A DNA stretch of 64,000 nucleotides, from contig CADAEH010000010.1 in NCBI GenBank assembly GCA_902786855.1, positions 1 to 64,000 of the forward strand, given 5' to 3'. The DNA comes from an uncultured Eubacteriales bacterium (GTDB lineage: Bacteria; Bacillota; Clostridia; Peptostreptococcales; Anaerovoracaceae). This document shows positions 41,420-51,626 of the stretch, one piece after another. The notes below the pieces were generated by a model. It worked only from the letters and a program-made list of their open reading frames with translations, did no database searches and was not told the origin of the DNA. Position 1 is the first letter of the stretch. Each line of letters begins with the position of its first letter. The position numbers and the translations under genes were made by a program.

Positions 41420-43356
41420 TGATAGTTTTATCAGCGAGAGACATCAGCAAATCTTATGGAACTGACATCATAACAGAGGATGTCAGTTTTGGCGTGGAGA
41501 AAGGCGACAGGATCGGTATAGTCGGTCCTAACGGATGCGGTAAGTCCACACTCCTGAACATCATCGCCGGAGATCTCGAGCCATCATCGGGCAATATTTA
41601 TATCAGAAGCGATCAGACACTGGGCTACCTGCGCCAGAGGAACCACTTCTTCGGCGGCGGTACTGTAATAGGGGAAGCCCAGAAGACCTTTGAACACTTT
41701 TTCCGCATGGAGAGGGAGATCGAAGAACTGCAGGCTAAGATATCTGATCATACAAGGCCGGATTTTGAACGATGCCTGACTGAATATACCGCTCTCATAG
41801 AGGAATATGAAAAGCAGGGCGGATATACATATAAAAGTGAACTCTCGGCAGTTCTGAGGGCAATGGGCTTCTCTGATGAAGACCAGCAAAAGAAAGCAGA
41901 TGTTCTTTCAGGAGGCGAGAGGACGAGACTCGCTCTTGCTTGCATGCTGCTACGCAAACCGGATATCCTGATACTCGATGAGCCTACCAATCATCTCGAT
42001 CTCAGGATGCTTGCCTGGCTTGAGAATTATCTCAGAGGATATCAGGGCACATTGCTGGTGGTATCACATGACAGGTATTTTCTCGATCGTATCGTGACGA
42101 GGATCTTTGATATGAGCGGGGGCACGCTCAATGCATACACAGGGAATTACTCTGAGTTCCTGGTAAAAAAAGAAGAGCGGATGGAAGCTCTGAGGCGTGA
42201 GTATGAAAAGCAGCAGGCAGAGATAGCCAGGCAGGAGGACATGATCCGAAGATTCCGCCAGCACGGAACAGAACACCTTGCCAAGCGGGCGAGATCAAGA
42301 GAAAAAAGACTCGCTCATATAGAACTGATAGAAAAGCCTGAAGAGGCACAGAGCCGCATGAAACTCGGATTTGAGCAGAATTTCAAGAGTGGTGGTGAGG
42401 TGCTGATATGCGAAGACCTTTCGAAGAGCTTTGGTGTCAGACAGCTCTTCAGCGGAGTCTCTATGGATGTCAGAAAGGGTGAAAAAGTCTGTATCATCGG
42501 TGATAACGGGACAGGCAAGACGACTCTTCTGCGGATACTGATGGGAGAGGAGATGGCTGACAAGGGCTACCTCAAAGTCGGGTACAATGTTGATTTTGGC
42601 TACTATGATCAGGGGCAGAGGCTGCTCGATGACAACGAAACAGTACTGGGTGAGATGAAGAATACATATCATCTCTACACTGATACAGAAATGAGATCAC
42701 TCCTTGGCAGGTTTCTGTTCAAAGGAGACGATGTATTCAAGCTGGTCGGAGATCTTTCCGGCGGAGAAAAGGCAAAACTCTCATTGCTCAAACTTATGCT
42801 CTCCGGTGCTAATACCCTGGTACTTGATGAACCTACCAACCATCTTGATATAGAATCCAGAGAAGTCGTTGAAGATGCGCTTATGGAATTCGGCGGAACG
42901 CTGATCATCGTATCGCATGACAGATATCTGCTCACCAGGATACCTGACAGGATACTGGAGCTCACAGATTCCGGAATGATAGAATACAAGGGCAATTTTG
43001 AATACTATCTTGAAAAAACATCACCTCAGCAGGAAGGCAGCAGCGAAGTCAGTGAGAGAGGACCTTCCGACAAGGCGTCGGATACAGGCAGGACACTTGA
43101 GCTCGTCCGCGCTTCTGAAGCAGACAGGCAGGCACGCAAGCAGAAAGAGGCTGAGGAAAGACGCAGAGCAAGGCGTTCTGATGAGATCGAAAAGAGAATA
43201 CATGAGTTAGAGGGTCAGATAGCTGATATTGAGGAAGCGATCAGTGACCCGTCAAGGGCAGCAGACTTTGAGTGGATGCATAAGCAGTCGGAGATCATGG
43301 CAAAATGTGAGGAAGAGATAACCGGACTGTATGATGAGTGGTTAGAACTTCAGTGA
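41419..43356 (+). CDS. ABC-F family ATPase (ribosome-associated)
   Basis: 645 residues with two ABC domains on one chain and no membrane helices. First Walker A GPNGCGKST and signature LSGGERTRLALAC; second GDNGTGKTT and LSGGEKAKLSLLK; both followed by LDEPTNHLD. A charged linker (MEALRREYEKQQAEIARQED...) joins them, and a C-terminal basic coiled coil (EIEKRIHELEGQIADIEEAI) resembles the DNA/RNA-binding arm of Uup/YdiF types. ABC-F proteins act on the ribosome in translation; nothing marks this one as an antibiotic-resistance form. Overlaps tsaD (TAATG). Confidence 0.93.
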   Translation: MIVLSARDISKSYGTDIITEDVSFGVEKGDRIGIVGPNGCGKSTLLNIIAGDLEPSSGNIYIRSDQTLGYLRQRNHFFGGGTVIGEAQKTFEHFFRMEREIEELQAKISDHTRPDFERCLTEYTALIEEYEKQGGYTYKSELSAVLRAMGFSDEDQQKKADVLSGGERTRLALACMLLRKPDILILDEPTNHLDLRMLAWLENYLRGYQGTLLVVSHDRYFLDRIVTRIFDMSGGTLNAYTGNYSEFLVKKEERMEALRREYEKQQAEIARQEDMIRRFRQHGTEHLAKRARSREKRLAHIELIEKPEEAQSRMKLGFEQNFKSGGEVLICEDLSKSFGVRQLFSGVSMDVRKGEKVCIIGDNGTGKTTLLRILMGEEMADKGYLKVGYNVDFGYYDQGQRLLDDNETVLGEMKNTYHLYTDTEMRSLLGRFLFKGDDVFKLVGDLSGGEKAKLSLLKLMLSGANTLVLDEPTNHLDIESREVVEDALMEFGGTLIIVSHDRYLLTRIPDRILELTDSGMIEYKGNFEYYLEKTSPQQEGSSEVSERGPSDKASDTGRTLELVRASEADRQARKQKEAEERRRARRSDEIEKRIHELEGQIADIEEAISDPSRAADFEWMHKQSEIMAKCEEEITGLYDEWLELQ

Positions 43357-43401
43357 TGCCGGTGAAGAGCGTATACTTTGTGAAAAATTCTACTTAAAAT
43401 A

Positions 43402-43430
43402 TTGATATAGTCTGGAATTGCCTTTATAAT
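43402..43430 (+). promoter_or_regulatory. Promoter of acpP
   Basis: TTGATA (43402-43407), a 17-base spacer, TATAAT (43425-43430). Confidence 0.7.
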
Positions 43431-43481
43431 TACTACAAGGAAAAAAAGGGACACACTATACGAATAAAAGGAGTGGGGAAT

Positions 43482-43709
43482 ATGGTATTTGATAAAGTAA
43501 AAGACCTGATAGTAGAGCAGCTGGATGTAGATCCTTCGATCGTAACAATGGATACTGACTTCATGAAAGACCTTGAAGCAGATTCGCTTGATGCTGTTGA
43601 GATCATACTTGGTGTAGAGGATGAGTATGGGATCGAGATCCCTGACGAAGTCGCTGAGAACTTTACAAAAGTTTCCGACATCGTTGAGTATATCGAAGCT
43701 AATATATAG
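43482..43709 (+). CDS. acpP: Acyl carrier protein
   Basis: 75 residues, acidic. The phosphopantetheine site is Ser35 in EADSLDAVEIILGVEDEYG. The start is ATG 43482, with AAAGGAGTGG upstream (43467-43476); a GTG at 43473 is part of that site. It stands alone, not beside fab genes, with its own promoter; rex follows 39 bases later. Confidence 0.93.
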   Translation: MVFDKVKDLIVEQLDVDPSIVTMDTDFMKDLEADSLDAVEIILGVEDEYGIEIPDEVAENFTKVSDIVEYIEANI

Positions 43710-43748
43710 CCCCCTATAGAAAGATACGGAATATAAGAGGGTATAATT

Positions 43749-44405
43749 ATGGCAAGTAAACCAAAGGTATCGAATGCCATCATAAGAAGGCTGCCTAGAT
43801 ACAGACGATATCTCGGACAGCTTCAGACCAAAGGTATCAGAAAGATCTCTTCGAATGAGCTGAGTGAGATGATCGGATATACAGCATCTCAGATCAGACA
43901 GGATCTGAACACTTTTGGTGAGTTTGGGCAGCAAGGTTACGGATACGAAGTAGACAAGCTATATAAAGAGATCAACAGAATACTGGGGCTTGACCGTGAA
44001 TATAAGACTGTTGTAGTCGGTGTTGGTAATCTGGGGCAGGCGATCACCAACTACACTTATTACTATAAGATAGGCTTTAACATCATGGGGTTGTTTGATG
44101 TCAATCCTAAGATTATAGGCAACTGGATCAACGATGTTGAGGTAATGGATTACAACAAGCTCAGGGACTATGTAACCAGAGAGCATATAGACATTGGTAT
44201 TATCTGTGTCAACAGAGAAAACGCACAGAGTGTTGCGGATGATCTTATTGCCGGTGGAGTAAAAGGCATCTGGAACTTTGCACCAATAGATCTTGTTGTG
44301 CCTGAGAATGTCGCACTTGAGTCAGTTCATCTTTCTGACAGCCTGCATGCTCTGTCCTTTATGATCAAGAGCATGGCAGAAAAGGAAGCCGACAATAAGA
44401 AATAA
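43749..44405 (+). CDS. rex: Redox-sensing transcriptional repressor Rex
   Basis: 218 residues. Rex senses the NADH/NAD+ ratio and represses fermentation genes. The N-terminal winged helix is AIIRRLPRYRRYLGQLQTKG followed by ISSNELSEMIGYTASQIRQD; the Rossmann NAD(H) site is VVVGVGNLGQAITN; the C-terminal swapped helix is SLHALSFMIKSMAEKEADN. A position between acpP and a ferredoxin gene suits a redox regulator. Its operator sites were not identified with confidence here. Confidence 0.96.
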   Translation: MASKPKVSNAIIRRLPRYRRYLGQLQTKGIRKISSNELSEMIGYTASQIRQDLNTFGEFGQQGYGYEVDKLYKEINRILGLDREYKTVVVGVGNLGQAITNYTYYYKIGFNIMGLFDVNPKIIGNWINDVEVMDYNKLRDYVTREHIDIGIICVNRENAQSVADDLIAGGVKGIWNFAPIDLVVPENVALESVHLSDSLHALSFMIKSMAEKEADNKK

Positions 44406-44456
44406 GGCATTTGCTTTAAGGTTTGGAATTTTCAGCCTCACAAGATGCGGAAAACA

Positions 44457-44491
44457 AAAATCCCGTAGCCTGTTGCTACGGGATTTTCGGT
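44457..44491. terminator. Bidirectional terminator between rex and the ferredoxin gene
   Basis: AAAAATCCCGTAGC pairs with GCTACGGGATTTT with perfect 11-bp GC-rich core arms. Confidence 0.9.
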
Positions 44492-44527
44492 AATAATCGG
44501 TAATAATATGCCGGGTATAATTACTAA

Positions 44528-44695
44528 TTATGCCTCAGCAGGTGCGCCGACAGGGCAGTTAGCTGCGCAAGCACCGCAATCGATGCAAGCACTCTCGTCG
44601 ATAACATAAGGTGTACCCTCAGAAATAGCTTCTACTGGGCAGCCAGATGCACATACGCCGCAACCGATGCAATCTTCAGAAATCTTGTAAGCCAT
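44528..44695 (-). CDS. 2[4Fe-4S] ferredoxin, clostridial type
   Basis: 55 residues. Two CxxCxxCxxxCP motifs, CIGCGVCASGCP and CIDCGACAANCP, hold both clusters; the rest (MAYKISEDC..., YVIDESAC) is the standard clostridial ferredoxin. AAGGAGG lies before the ATG at 44695 on the minus strand; the longer frame starting at 44791 includes promoter sequence. It is the likely electron carrier for enzymes such as the 2-oxoacid:ferredoxin oxidoreductase at 13822-16435. Confidence 0.95.
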   Translation of the reverse strand: MAYKISEDCIGCGVCASGCPVEAISEGTPYVIDESACIDCGACAANCPVGAPAEA

Positions 44696-44727
44696 GATAT
44701 TCCTCCTTCTTAAAAAATAATATCTAC

Positions 44728-45651
44728 ATGCGTAGTATAGCACGAGCGAATCATTTTGTAAACACTCTGAAACCATTGAAAATAGTATCATTTACGGGAA
44801 AAAGCGGAACGGGAAAAAGTTATCAGGCGACTGCTCTGGCACAGAGCAGAGGTTTTGATGCGATCATTGATGACGGCCTTCTCATATATAAAGGGCAGAT
44901 AGTAGCCGGGACTTCAGCCAAAAAGTGTGCGTCAAAAGCAGCTGCAATGAGGACCGCGCTCTTCAATTATGAGGACCACCGGAATGAGGTCATGAACGCA
45001 CTTGAACGATATCAGCCGGATACTCTTATGATCATAGGTACGTCAGACAAGATGACAAATATCATTGCCAATCAACTTGGTCTGCATGAGCCTGAAGAAA
45101 GGATATACATAGAAGATATCACCACTGAAGAGGAGCGAGCCCTCGCAGCCCATCATCGAATCGACGAAGGGCAGCATGTAATACCGGCTCCTGTCGGGCA
45201 GCTGAGAAGAGACTTCGCAGGGTACTTTATGAACCCGCTCAAGTTATTCAGGGACAGGGCGCTGGGAAATGCAGTGAGCAGCAAATCAGGTAAGGAAGAA
45301 GATGACGGACCGACTGACAGGACAGTTGTGAGACCTCAGTTCAGTTATTTCGGCACATTCACGATCAGTGAGCAGGTCATAAGAGATATTATCCGCATCT
45401 GCGCATCAAAATATGAGGACACCATTGTTGTTGCAGACAGGATGAGCAATGGCAGGCAGAACAATATGTCCGTAACCATTGATGTAAGGGCAGTAAGAGA
45501 TCCGAGATCGGTAGATAAGTGCATAGAGTTCCAGAAGGATGTATATGATGCTGTCTCCAATATGACAGCCTTTACAGTCGACAGTGTCAATGTAAGGATC
45601 CGTGATGTCGTGCAGGATTACGAAGATCTGCACTTAAAGAAGCTGCACTAG
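44728..45651 (+). CDS. P-loop ATP-binding protein with an Asp23/Gls24-like C-terminal domain
   Basis: Up to 307 residues. Walker A is GKSGTGKS, right after a beta strand (KIVSF). The middle (YQPDTLMIIGTSDKMTNIIA) is a second nucleotide-fold strand. The last ~110 residues (ISEQVIRDIIRICASKYEDT, VSVTID-like strands, VDKCIEFQKDVYDAVSNMTA, VDSVNVRIRDVV) resemble Asp23/Gls24 envelope-stress proteins. The start is uncertain: ATG 44728 lies inside the divergent ferredoxin promoter; TTG 44776 gives MKIVSFTGKSG, a more natural opening, but neither has a Shine-Dalgarno. The gene ends one base before an OGG glycosylase gene. Function unknown. Confidence 0.75.
   Translation: MRSIARANHFVNTLKPLKIVSFTGKSGTGKSYQATALAQSRGFDAIIDDGLLIYKGQIVAGTSAKKCASKAAAMRTALFNYEDHRNEVMNALERYQPDTLMIIGTSDKMTNIIANQLGLHEPEERIYIEDITTEEERALAAHHRIDEGQHVIPAPVGQLRRDFAGYFMNPLKLFRDRALGNAVSSKSGKEEDDGPTDRTVVRPQFSYFGTFTISEQVIRDIIRICASKYEDTIVVADRMSNGRQNNMSVTIDVRAVRDPRSVDKCIEFQKDVYDAVSNMTAFTVDSVNVRIRDVVQDYEDLHLKKLH
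44734..44762 (-). promoter_or_regulatory. Promoter of the ferredoxin gene
   Basis: On the minus strand: TTTACA (44762-44757), a 17-base spacer, TATACT (44739-44734), some 40 bases before the start. It overlaps the 5' end of the longest frame of the divergent ATPase gene. Confidence 0.75.
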
Positions 45652-45652
45652 T

Positions 45653-46492
45653 ATGAGAACTATCACATTTGAAAACGTAAGGGATTTTGACCTGACACAT
45701 ATATTTGAATGTGGACAATGCTTCAGATGGGTCCCGGCAGATGACGGAACGGACGATTACATAGGTGCTGCCGGGAGAAATGCTGCCAGGATATCATATG
45801 ATCCGGCTGTGAACGAGCTGAAAATAACCTCGACAGACGGCGACGAAGCATTCTGGAGACAGTATTTTGACCTTGAGACTGATTACAGCTTTCTCAAGGC
45901 AGAACTTGTCAACAGTGATCCTAAGCTAGCAGATGCAGTCAATTACGGCTGCGGTATAAGGATACTCAATCAGGACCTGTTCGAGACAGTGATATCTTTC
46001 ATTGTATCCCAGAATAACAATATTCCGCGTATAAGGAAGAACATTGAGTCTCTCTGCTGCAAATACGGGGATCTTATAGGTGATGCTTTCGGTAGAGAAT
46101 GGTATGCTTTCCCGAGGCCTGAAGTGCTTGCGGCAGCTGATGAAGACGATCTGGCTGCTCTGAAGCTGGGATACAGGGCAGGGTATATAAAAGCAGCGTC
46201 AGAACGTTTTGTTCATGACTGCAGATGCGGGAGCCTGCCGGAGACAAGAGATGATATACTTTCGTATCGGGGAGTCGGCCCGAAAGTGGCTGACTGCATC
46301 ATGCTCTTCGGACTCAGATGTACCGAGGCCTTTCCTGTAGATACATGGGTGAGACATATCATGAATGACATGTACGGATTCGACGAGGGTGACAGGAAAG
46401 AGATGGAACTTTTTGCTAAGAAGAGATTCGGCGTACTGGCAGGATATGCCCAGCAGTATCTGTTTTATTACTATCGGGACAAAGGGAGATGA
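45653..46492 (+). CDS. 8-oxoguanine DNA glycosylase/AP lyase (OGG1 type)
   Basis: 279 residues of the HhH-GPD base-excision repair superfamily. The N-terminal part (FECGQCFRWVP) and IVSQNNNIPRIRKNIESLC match bacterial OGG. The HhH is SYRGVGPKVADCIMLFGL, with catalytic Lys at about 211, and the essential Asp at about 230 in EAFPVDTWVRHIM. It removes 8-oxoG opposite C. Its start is next to the stop of the Asp23-like ATPase gene (TAG-T-ATG), so the two are cotranscribed. Confidence 0.92.
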   Translation: MRTITFENVRDFDLTHIFECGQCFRWVPADDGTDDYIGAAGRNAARISYDPAVNELKITSTDGDEAFWRQYFDLETDYSFLKAELVNSDPKLADAVNYGCGIRILNQDLFETVISFIVSQNNNIPRIRKNIESLCCKYGDLIGDAFGREWYAFPRPEVLAAADEDDLAALKLGYRAGYIKAASERFVHDCRCGSLPETRDDILSYRGVGPKVADCIMLFGLRCTEAFPVDTWVRHIMNDMYGFDEGDRKEMELFAKKRFGVLAGYAQQYLFYYYRDKGR

Positions 46493-46610
46493 TCCGCATA
46501 TTTCAGCAATATCGCATCTGGATCATGTGCCTGATGAGTACACGTTTTCCCGTCGGAAAGCGTGTTTTTTGTTTTGGCGGAAATATGGCTTTTTCTTCAC
46601 ATTTTTGGTG

Positions 46611-46639
46611 TTGACAAGTACCTTAGGTGTGAGTAGAAT
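46611..46639 (+). promoter_or_regulatory. Sigma-A promoter of groESL
   Basis: TTGACA (46611-46616), a 17-base spacer and TAGAAT (46634-46639), directly followed by the CIRCE operator. Confidence 0.85.
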
Positions 46640-46650
46640 AGTAGAGGTGA

Positions 46651-46677
46651 TTGGCACTCAGACGTTAAGAGTGCTAA
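46651..46677. promoter_or_regulatory. CIRCE operator (HrcA site)
   Basis: TTGGCACTC-N9-GAGTGCTAA, one base off the consensus TTAGCACTC-N9-GAGTGCTAA, overlapping the transcription start. HrcA should repress groESL here; hrcA itself is not in the window. Confidence 0.95.
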
Positions 46678-46735
46678 CAAGAAAGCGGCAGCAGACAGTG
46701 CCGCGTATACGAAAACAACAGCAGGAGGCATAAAA

Positions 46736-47014
46736 ATGAGTATCGGAATCAAACCACTCGGAGCAAGAGTTGTAATAAAGAAGATGGAAGCTGAAGAAAG
46801 AACAGAAGCAGGTCTGCTTCTTTCCGGAAGCGCTAAGGAAAAGCCACAGCAGGCTGAGGTCCTGGCAGTTGGTCCCGGAACAAGTGAAGAGCCGATGGAA
46901 CTTGCAGTAGGTGATATCGTCATCTTCTCAAAATACGGCGGGACTGATCTTAAGCATAAGGGTGAGGAATACACCATCATCAACCAGAAGGACATCCTTG
47001 CTATAGTTGAATAA
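46736..47014 (+). CDS. groES: Co-chaperonin GroES
   Basis: 92 residues; seven-subunit lid of the GroEL chamber. The start IKPLGARVVIKKMEAEERTE and the mobile loop (AGLLLSGSAKEKPQQAEVLA) are recognisable, with IVIFSKYGGTDLKHKGEEYT towards the end. AGGAGG precedes the ATG. Under CIRCE control with groEL 79 bases downstream. Confidence 0.96.
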   Translation: MSIGIKPLGARVVIKKMEAEERTEAGLLLSGSAKEKPQQAEVLAVGPGTSEEPMELAVGDIVIFSKYGGTDLKHKGEEYTIINQKDILAIVE

Positions 47015-47069
47015 CTCAGCGGGTGCCGCTGCGGCAGGATCATGCCGTGCATCAATACATCAATAATGA

Positions 47070-48713
<1,644 letters not shown>

Positions 48714-48762
48714 TCTGCCGGTAAGAAACACCTTTGTTCTTTAAAATCAAATATCAATAACG

Positions 48763-48804
48763 ATCCCGGAAGGCAGTCAAATGCTTTCCGGGATTTTCTT
48801 TTTT
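48763..48804 (+). terminator. Terminator of groESL
   Basis: ATCCCGGAAGGCA pairs with TGCTTTCCGGGAT (48763-48794), then TTTTCTTTTTT. Confidence 0.9.
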
Positions 48805-48863
48805 CCTGTGATTAGGTAAAATGGGTATCGAAGATACCGTCAATACAGAAGCGGAGTATTCAG

Positions 48864-50120
48864 GTGAAAATAAAAGCAATAAATAATTTAAGATTATATA
48901 TTCTTGTGATCCTGCTTGGTGCGGTGACCGGTGCGATCCTGTGGGTGTTTATGAAAGCGGTCGGGATCTGTACTGAATTTCTATGGGAAGTACTTCCCGA
49001 AGCTGCCGGAGTAAACTGGCTGCCTGTGATCTTTTGTACAGCAGGAGGTCTTGCTGCCGGCCTGATTCGCAGAAAATACGGGGATTTTCCTGAGGAACTA
49101 CCCATAGTTCTCGGCAAAATAAAGCGTGATAAGCATTATGACTACAAGCCTATGCCGGTGATGCTGATCTGCGCGTTCCTGCCTCTCATACTTGGAGCGA
49201 GCGTAGGACCTGAGGCGGGTCTGACAGGGATAATTGCGGGATTGTGCTACTGGGTCGGTGATAACGTGAAATATGCCAGAGAACATACCGCGGAATACTC
49301 AGAGATCGGAGCAGCAGTTACACTTGCAGGTCTCTTTCATATACCGCTTTTCGGGATATTCGCTGTTGAAGAAAGTGAAGCAGGAGATGATGACATATCA
49401 TCTGTTATGCCTAAGGCAACAAAGCTGCTTCTTTACGGTCTCTCGATCGCAGCGGCTTTTCTGGTGATGAAAGGTCTTGGCGGTCTCTTCGGACCGGCAG
49501 GTGAAGGTTTTCCCAGCTTCGAAGCAGCAGACGCTGGCGGCAAAGATCTCGCACTTATGCTGCTATATATTCCTGCAGGTCTTATGCTTTTTTCTGTATT
49601 CTCATTTTCCGAAAAGCTGACCAAGGTTGTAGCAGATAAGCTGCCTCCTGTTGCGAGAGAAACCATATGCGGTCTCGTGATAGGACTGGCTGCGCTTGCC
49701 GTACCGGCAGTACTGTTTTCCGGGGAGGAAAATATGGGACAGCTCCCGGAAACATTTATATCCGGCATCCCATCCGTTTTGATAGGTGTGTGTATCTTAA
49801 AGATACTCATGACCGCATTTTGTATAGAATTCGGTCTTAAAGGCGGACACTTCTTTCCGCTGATATATGCATGTTCCTGTATGGGCTTTGGCCTTGCTCT
49901 GCTCTTGTTCAGCGGTGGTGATCCTGCTGTCCTGACAGATCACGCTGTTTTCGCTGCTGCAGTAATTACTGCAGCAACGCTGGGAGCACAGATCAGGAAG
50001 CCGATCGCTGTCTCGATGCTTCTCATGATATGTTTCCCTCTGAAACTTCTACTGTGGATATTCGTATCCGCAGCATTGGGCAGCAAAGCTACAGCACTTT
50101 ATTATGGCAGCAGGACGTAG
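48864..50120 (+). CDS. ClC family chloride channel/transporter
   Basis: 418 residues with about ten hydrophobic helices. ClC signatures: GASVGPEAGLTGIIAGLCYW (the GxxGPE region) and GLKGGHFFPLIYACSCMGFG (the GxFxP selectivity segment). The GTG start has GCGGAG 7 bases upstream. The family moves chloride or fluoride with or without protons; the GREGP to GPEAG change makes the class uncertain. Stand-alone gene, 67 bases before the deacetylase gene. Confidence 0.88.
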   Translation: MKIKAINNLRLYILVILLGAVTGAILWVFMKAVGICTEFLWEVLPEAAGVNWLPVIFCTAGGLAAGLIRRKYGDFPEELPIVLGKIKRDKHYDYKPMPVMLICAFLPLILGASVGPEAGLTGIIAGLCYWVGDNVKYAREHTAEYSEIGAAVTLAGLFHIPLFGIFAVEESEAGDDDISSVMPKATKLLLYGLSIAAAFLVMKGLGGLFGPAGEGFPSFEAADAGGKDLALMLLYIPAGLMLFSVFSFSEKLTKVVADKLPPVARETICGLVIGLAALAVPAVLFSGEENMGQLPETFISGIPSVLIGVCILKILMTAFCIEFGLKGGHFFPLIYACSCMGFGLALLLFSGGDPAVLTDHAVFAAAVITAATLGAQIRKPIAVSMLLMICFPLKLLLWIFVSAALGSKATALYYGSRT

Positions 50121-50187
50121 ATACCTGATCAATGCAAATCATGGTATAATAGTGATAATTTGGGACAGTTGCTGCGGAGGTGCATAA

Positions 50188-51354
50188 TTGAGCGAACAGA
50201 GAATGACGGAAGAACAGCGTCGTATAGCTGCAGAGAACCTTGCCAGAAGAAAACAGGCGCTGCGCAGGAAAAAGGCAAAAAAAAGAAAGGCCATGATCAG
50301 GCTTGTAGTGATTGGACTGATTCTGCTGTTGCTGTTGACCGGCCTTGTAGTTCATCTGGTCAAAGGACGCAAAACAGAACAAGATAAGGAAAGCAAATCT
50401 AAAGCTGCATCTGAAGAGAACATGCAGCCGGATATTGTTATCGGCCTCAAGGGGTCATCACCTCAGATGGTTCTCGAAGGCGAGACATACATAGAGAACG
50501 GGGCTTTCGCGATCGATAAAAACAACGGTGCTATCCCTGAAAGTGATATCAAAATCAAGGGCAAAGTAGATACAACAAAGCCCGGAGATTATGAGATCAC
50601 TTACACTGCGGGTAAGGGCAAAACTGCTCAGTCGGTGACAAGGATTGTCAGGGTGGCAACAGAAGAAGAGTTCGGTCAGAAAGCCGTGAATGTCCCGGTC
50701 ATGATGTATCATTGGGTATATACGGCAGATGATGTGCCGGAAGATCTTGACGGGAACTGGATCCTTGATACGACACTTGATGAGCATCTCTCATACCTTG
50801 AGTCAGAGGGATATTATTATCCGGGATGGAAGGAACTCTATGCATGGATAAACGATGAGATATCCATACCGGCCATGTGTGCTGTTCTGACATTTGATGA
50901 TGGCAAGGAAGCATTCCTTAAATATGGTGTTCCTCTGCTCGAAAAGCATCGGATCCCGGCGACTTCATTCATGATCTGCTGGGAGAAAAATAAAGGCGCG
51001 GAGAAGTTAAAAATGTATGCGTCGCCATATGTCGACTTTGAGAGTCATACATATGCAATGCATCAGAAAAACGATGATCCTCAGTATAAAGGAATAGATG
51101 TGCTGATGTCGAAAGATGAGATCGCTGCAGATCTCAAACAGGCATCCCTATTACTCGGAAACAATGATGCTATAGCATACCCTTATGGGGAGTGTACAGA
51201 TGATTTCCTTGCCGCTGTTAAAGAGCAAGGTATCCTGTGCGGATTTACTGTTGAGTATGACAGGGTAAGAAAGGGGATGGACCCTCTCAAACTGCCGAGG
51301 ATAAGAGTGCTCGGTGATGAGAGCTTCCAGATATGGAAGGACTCAGTAGGATAA
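50188..51354 (+). CDS. Membrane-anchored polysaccharide deacetylase
   Basis: 388 residues. A basic N-terminus (RRKQALRRKKAKKRKAMIR) and one membrane helix (~38-57) place the rest outside. Then a small Ig-like/DUF5011-type domain (~75-155: GSSPQMVLEGETYIENGAFA, DTTKPGDYEITYTA), then the NodB-like carbohydrate esterase domain (~165-380) with VPVMMYHWV, the metal/catalytic TFDDGKEAFLKYGVPLLEKH and ESHTYAMH. It probably removes acetyl groups from peptidoglycan or wall sugars. The TTG start is supported by GCGGAGGTG 6 bases upstream. Confidence 0.9.
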   Translation: MSEQRMTEEQRRIAAENLARRKQALRRKKAKKRKAMIRLVVIGLILLLLLTGLVVHLVKGRKTEQDKESKSKAASEENMQPDIVIGLKGSSPQMVLEGETYIENGAFAIDKNNGAIPESDIKIKGKVDTTKPGDYEITYTAGKGKTAQSVTRIVRVATEEEFGQKAVNVPVMMYHWVYTADDVPEDLDGNWILDTTLDEHLSYLESEGYYYPGWKELYAWINDEISIPAMCAVLTFDDGKEAFLKYGVPLLEKHRIPATSFMICWEKNKGAEKLKMYASPYVDFESHTYAMHQKNDDPQYKGIDVLMSKDEIAADLKQASLLLGNNDAIAYPYGECTDDFLAAVKEQGILCGFTVEYDRVRKGMDPLKLPRIRVLGDESFQIWKDSVG

Positions 51355-51388
51355 CATTCAGGAATAGTTATAATAGATAGTCAGATTC

Positions 51389-51429
51389 ACGTCATTGCTC
51401 CTGATCAGGGAGCAGTGGCGTGAGTTTTT
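51389..51429 (+). terminator. Terminator of the deacetylase gene
   Basis: CACGTCATTGCTCC pairs with GGGAGCAGTGGCGTG (two wobbles), loop TGATCA, then TTTTT. Confidence 0.85.
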
Positions 51430-51455
51430 GATTTGCAAGAGGAAAGAAGAGAAAA

Positions 51456-51558
51456 GTTAGATAATACTAACATCGCAAAAATGCTTTATTTAGTGCAAAA
51501 ATAGTGTTATATTAGGAAAAACGCACGAAAAAGCAAGAAAAGTTAATTAATTCTAACT
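51456..51558 (+). promoter_or_regulatory. Promoter region of guaB with two palindromes
   Basis: An extended -10 (TGTTATATT, 51506-51513) is flanked by GTTAG-ATAATA-CTAAC (51456-51471) and AGTTA-N8-TAACT (51541-51558). The palindromes may be operator sites. No purine riboswitch core was found. Confidence 0.35.
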
Positions 51559-51626
51559 CGATAATAGAGTAAATAATACACCAATTTCACATTATTATTA
51601 CCCAGAAAAACAGAAAGAGGTGCACA

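Noticed and set aside
51430-51626. Purine riboswitch upstream of guaB
   Set aside because: The conserved purine-aptamer loop and stem strings are missing; the region is AT-rich and only shows palindromes and a promoter.
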